From positions 1 to 8,004 of the forward strand of contig CAMAWK010000103.1 of NCBI GenBank assembly GCA_945861915.1: a DNA stretch of 8,004 nt, written 5' to 3'. The position numbers and the translations under genes were made by a program. Origin of the DNA: Flavobacterium psychrophilum. GTDB taxonomy: Bacteria > Bacteroidota > Bacteroidia > Flavobacteriales > Flavobacteriaceae. The notes below the pieces were generated by a model, which worked only from the letters and a program-made list of their open reading frames with translations, had not been told where the DNA came from and did not search any database. Positions within the stretch are counted from its first letter, which is position 1; every line of letters starts with the position of its first letter. Of the stretch, positions 5,768 to 8,004 are shown piece after piece.

Positions 5768-8004
5768 TTACTTCAATCCAGCTAAACTCTGCTCTAAAGT
5801 TGCAATATTTGCTAGAGCATCGGCTTCTTTTTTGCGCTCGTTAGCTATAATTTCGGGTTTGGCATTGGCAACAAATTTTTCGTTAGATAATTTTACCTGA
5901 ACCGATTTCAAGAAACCTTGAGTATAAATTAATTCAGCAGTTAGTTTTTCAATTTCAGCTGCAACATCAATATTTCCCGTAATTGGGATGAAATATTCAT
6001 TCGATTTTACACGAAAAGACAAAGCACCATCCACTTTATTTGAAACATATTCAAAAGAAGTGATGTTTCCTAATTTGGTCACCACCGCATCAAAATAAGT
6101 CGAAGCATTGTCATTATTTACCACTTTCAATTCAATGGTATCTTTAAACGAAATATTCTTGTCTTTACGAATGGTTCTGATATCCGAAATCACTTCAATT
6201 GTATTTTCGAAATCTAAAATTAATTGCACATTAAACGGTTTTATTTCTGGCCAAGTGGAAACAATTAATGCTTCGTCTTTGGTTCTTTCTCCTAATAATT
6301 GCCAAATTTCTTCTGTCAAAAACGGCATAAAAGGATGCAACAGTTTCATGTTGTTTTCCAACATTTGGATGGCTTTCGCCAAAGTCAAACAATCAATCGG
6401 TTGCTGGTATGCTGGTTTTATCATTTCTAAAAACCACGAACAGAAATCGTCCCAAACTAGTTTATAAATCGACATCAAGGCGTCGGAAATTCTGTATTTT
6501 TCGAAATTGTCTTCGATTTCCAAAAGCGTTTGTTGCAACTTGGCTTCATACCATTCAATCGCTACTTTTGACGATTCGGGTTGCGGAATCGAATCCGAAA
6601 CTTCCCAACCTTTTATCAGTTTGAAAGCATTCCAAATTTTATTAATGAATCCTTTTCCTTGATTGCACAATTCTTCGTCAAACATAATATCGTTTCCTGC
6701 AGAAGCACTCAAAAGCAATCCTACACGAACACCATCGGCTCCAAACTTTTCAATCAATTCTAACGGCTCAGGCGAATTTCCTAACGATTTAGACATTTTT
6801 CGTCGTTGCTTATCACGAACCAAACCTGTTAAATATACATTCGTAAATGGTTTTTTACCTGTATATTCATACCCTGCAATAATCATTCTCGCCACCCAGA
6901 AAAACAATATATCGGGTCCTGTTACCAAATCATTGGTTGGGTAATAGTATTTGAAATCTTCGTTTTCAGGATTCATAATTCCTCCAAAAACCGACATGGG
7001 CCACAACCAAGATGAAAACCAAGTATCCAAAGCATCAACATCTTGTTTCAAGTCAGAAGCCTGAAGTTGAGAGTTGGAAGCTTTTTCTTTGGCTAGTGCC
7101 AACGCTTCTTCGATAGTTTCAGCCACCACAAAATCTTCTTTTCCGTCACCATAGAAATAAGCAGGAATTTGTTGTCCCCACCACAATTGACGGGATATAT
7201 TCCAATCACGAATATTATTTAACCAATGCGCATAGGTATTATTAAAACGTGCAGGATGCAATTTAATATCGCCATCAACCAAAACGGATTGTATCGCTGG
7301 TTTCACTAAATTTTCCATTTTTAAAAACCATTGATCTGATAATCGGGGTTCGATTACGGCTTTGGTTCTTTCGGAAGTTCCCACTTTATTTAAATGGATT
7401 TCTGTTTTTTCTAAAGCCCCTATTTGTTCTAATTCCTTTTCGATTTCATCCCGAACTACAAAACGATCTTTCCCTTGATAATGCAATCCAAAGCTATTTA
7501 AAGTAGCATCTTCATTAAAAACATCAATAATTTCTAAACCAAATTTATCTCCAATAGTTTTGTCATTGGTATCATGAGCAGGGGTTATTTTTAAACAGCC
7601 TGTTCCAAATTCAATATCTACATACTCATCTGCAATAATTGGAATTTCACGATTACAAATAGGAACGATTACTTTTTTACCAACTAAATGCGAGTATCTT
7701 TCATCATTTGGGTTCACACAAATGGCAGTATCACCAAAAATAGTTTCGGGACGCGTGGTGGCAACTGTTAAAAAATCCTCCCCCAACCCCTCCGAAGGAA
7801 GGGAGTCAAGCATTTCTTCTCCCCCTCCTTCGGAGGGGTCTGGGGGAAGGACTTTATATTTCAAAAAATACAATTTTCCTTGTTGTTCCTCATAAATAAC
7901 TTCTTCGTCGGACAAAGTAGTTTTCGCTTCTGGATCCCAGTTGACCATTCGATAGCCACGATAAATCAAGCCTTTGTTGTATAAATCGACAAAAGATTTG
8001 ATAA
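5768..8004 (-). CDS. valS: Valyl-tRNA synthetase (partial, N-terminus outside window)
   Basis: Class I aminoacyl-tRNA synthetase that charges tRNA-Val and hydrolyses misacylated Thr-tRNA-Val. 744 residues are visible and the frame is open to the right edge (IKSFVDLYNKG leads into LIYRGYRMVNWDP), so the true start and HIGH motif lie beyond 8004. The TTG at 7969 is internal Leu, not a start. In order: the ValRS signature YRMVNWDPEAKTTLSDEEV; the CP1 editing domain with TVATTRPETIFGDTAI and ITPAHDTNDKTIG; the catalytic-core part DWNISRQLWWGQQIP; DALDTWFSSWLWP; KMSKS at 6785-6799 (RRKMSKSLGN); the anticodon-binding helical domain (WNAFKLIKGW ... PFLTEEIWQLL); and the C-terminal coiled-coil tRNA-binding arm (AAEIEKLTAELIYTQGF onward, to the stop at 5768). 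Unusual: a GC-rich inverted-repeat element adds about 25 residues (LPPDPSEGGG ... LPSEGLGED) between LYFLKYKV and FLTVATTRPET, in a loop of the editing domain. The frame is kept and no other damage is seen, so the enzyme is expected to be functional. Confidence 0.97.
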   Translation of the reverse strand, partial: IKSFVDLYNKGLIYRGYRMVNWDPEAKTTLSDEEVIYEEQQGKLYFLKYKVLPPDPSEGGGEEMLDSLPSEGLGEDFLTVATTRPETIFGDTAICVNPNDERYSHLVGKKVIVPICNREIPIIADEYVDIEFGTGCLKITPAHDTNDKTIGDKFGLEIIDVFNEDATLNSFGLHYQGKDRFVVRDEIEKELEQIGALEKTEIHLNKVGTSERTKAVIEPRLSDQWFLKMENLVKPAIQSVLVDGDIKLHPARFNNTYAHWLNNIRDWNISRQLWWGQQIPAYFYGDGKEDFVVAETIEEALALAKEKASNSQLQASDLKQDVDALDTWFSSWLWPMSVFGGIMNPENEDFKYYYPTNDLVTGPDILFFWVARMIIAGYEYTGKKPFTNVYLTGLVRDKQRRKMSKSLGNSPEPLELIEKFGADGVRVGLLLSASAGNDIMFDEELCNQGKGFINKIWNAFKLIKGWEVSDSIPQPESSKVAIEWYEAKLQQTLLEIEDNFEKYRISDALMSIYKLVWDDFCSWFLEMIKPAYQQPIDCLTLAKAIQMLENNMKLLHPFMPFLTEEIWQLLGERTKDEALIVSTWPEIKPFNVQLILDFENTIEVISDIRTIRKDKNISFKDTIELKVVNNDNASTYFDAVVTKLGNITSFEYVSNKVDGALSFRVKSNEYFIPITGNIDVAAEIEKLTAELIYTQGFLKSVQVKLSNEKFVANAKPEIIANERKKEADALANIATLEQSLAGLK
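7777..7850. repeat. In-frame GC-rich inverted-repeat element inside valS
   Basis: Two arms form an inverted repeat: 7777-7799 (CCTCCCCCAACCCCTCCGAA then GGA) and 7826-7850, whose reverse complement is the same apart from a one-base insertion in each of two places (CCTTCCCCCAGACCCCTCCG...). Each arm also folds on itself: 7822-7838 is a perfect 7-bp stem CCCCTCC-TTC-GGAGGGG, and 7787-7803 is the same stem with one mismatch. The element has about 63 % GC by hand count, in a strongly AT-rich gene. Its length is close to a multiple of three, and it is read in frame as Pro/Ser/Glu/Gly-rich peptide in the ValRS editing domain. No target-site duplication is evident and no second copy is in this window. 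It looks like a small dispersed, non-autonomous palindromic repeat; only a genome-wide copy count can prove that. Confidence 0.75.

Noticed and set aside
6108..6944. Several overlapping plus-strand frames opposite valS
   Set aside because: All are antisense to strongly conserved ValRS sequence, and none has an independent signal.
7055..7085. Possible second inserted repeat in valS (residues ASNSQLQASDL, DNA resembling CAACTCTCAACTTC)
   Set aside because: Some Bacteroidetes genes carry repeats of this flavour. Here there is only one short unit, it forms no inverted repeat, its base composition is normal, and the loop is naturally variable in ValRS.
7967..7969. TTG as the start of valS
   Set aside because: The frame stays open upstream with typical ValRS sequence (FVDLYNKG), so this codon is an internal Leu and the gene is cut by the window edge.

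Overview
The window looks like a chromosomal segment from a member of the Bacteroidetes, most likely Flavobacteriaceae and close to Flavobacterium. Four things point this way: low GC content, near absence of Shine-Dalgarno sequences, promoter-like sites of the Bacteroidetes type (TTTG ... TAnnTTTG), and protein sequences typical of flavobacteria (ValRS, a DUF6265-like lipoprotein, an exported helical-repeat protein). No phage, transposase, CRISPR array, rRNA or tRNA was seen.

Layout from left to right. 1-731 (minus) is the 5' part of an unrecognised multi-pass membrane protein that runs off the left edge. A 129-bp divergent spacer carries a good promoter box for the plus-strand pair 861-2268: a TerC/Alx-family metal-efflux-type membrane protein, and a small DUF6265-like lipoprotein whose start overlaps the terC stop by 8 nt. 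This pair converges on a minus-strand pair: an N-terminally lipidated protein with a predicted TIM-barrel (glycoside-hydrolase-like) fold (4558-5622), and a 759-residue exported alpha-helical-repeat protein (2319-4598). The second starts 41 nt inside the first, so they are almost certainly co-expressed. A very strong 48-nt palindrome (5703-5750) separates this pair from valS and is best read as the valS terminator. valS (valyl-tRNA synthetase) fills 5768 to the right edge on the minus strand; its N-terminal part with the HIGH motif lies outside the window.

The most unusual signal is a GC-rich (about 63 % by hand count) 74-bp inverted-repeat element at 7777-7850. It sits in frame inside the ValRS editing (CP1) domain and adds about 25 residues to a loop. 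It looks like a protein-coding palindromic repeat, in the manner of the Rickettsia palindromic elements. The second item of interest is the two-gene cell-envelope cassette at 2319-5622, which I recognise by fold and architecture only and whose function is unknown to me.
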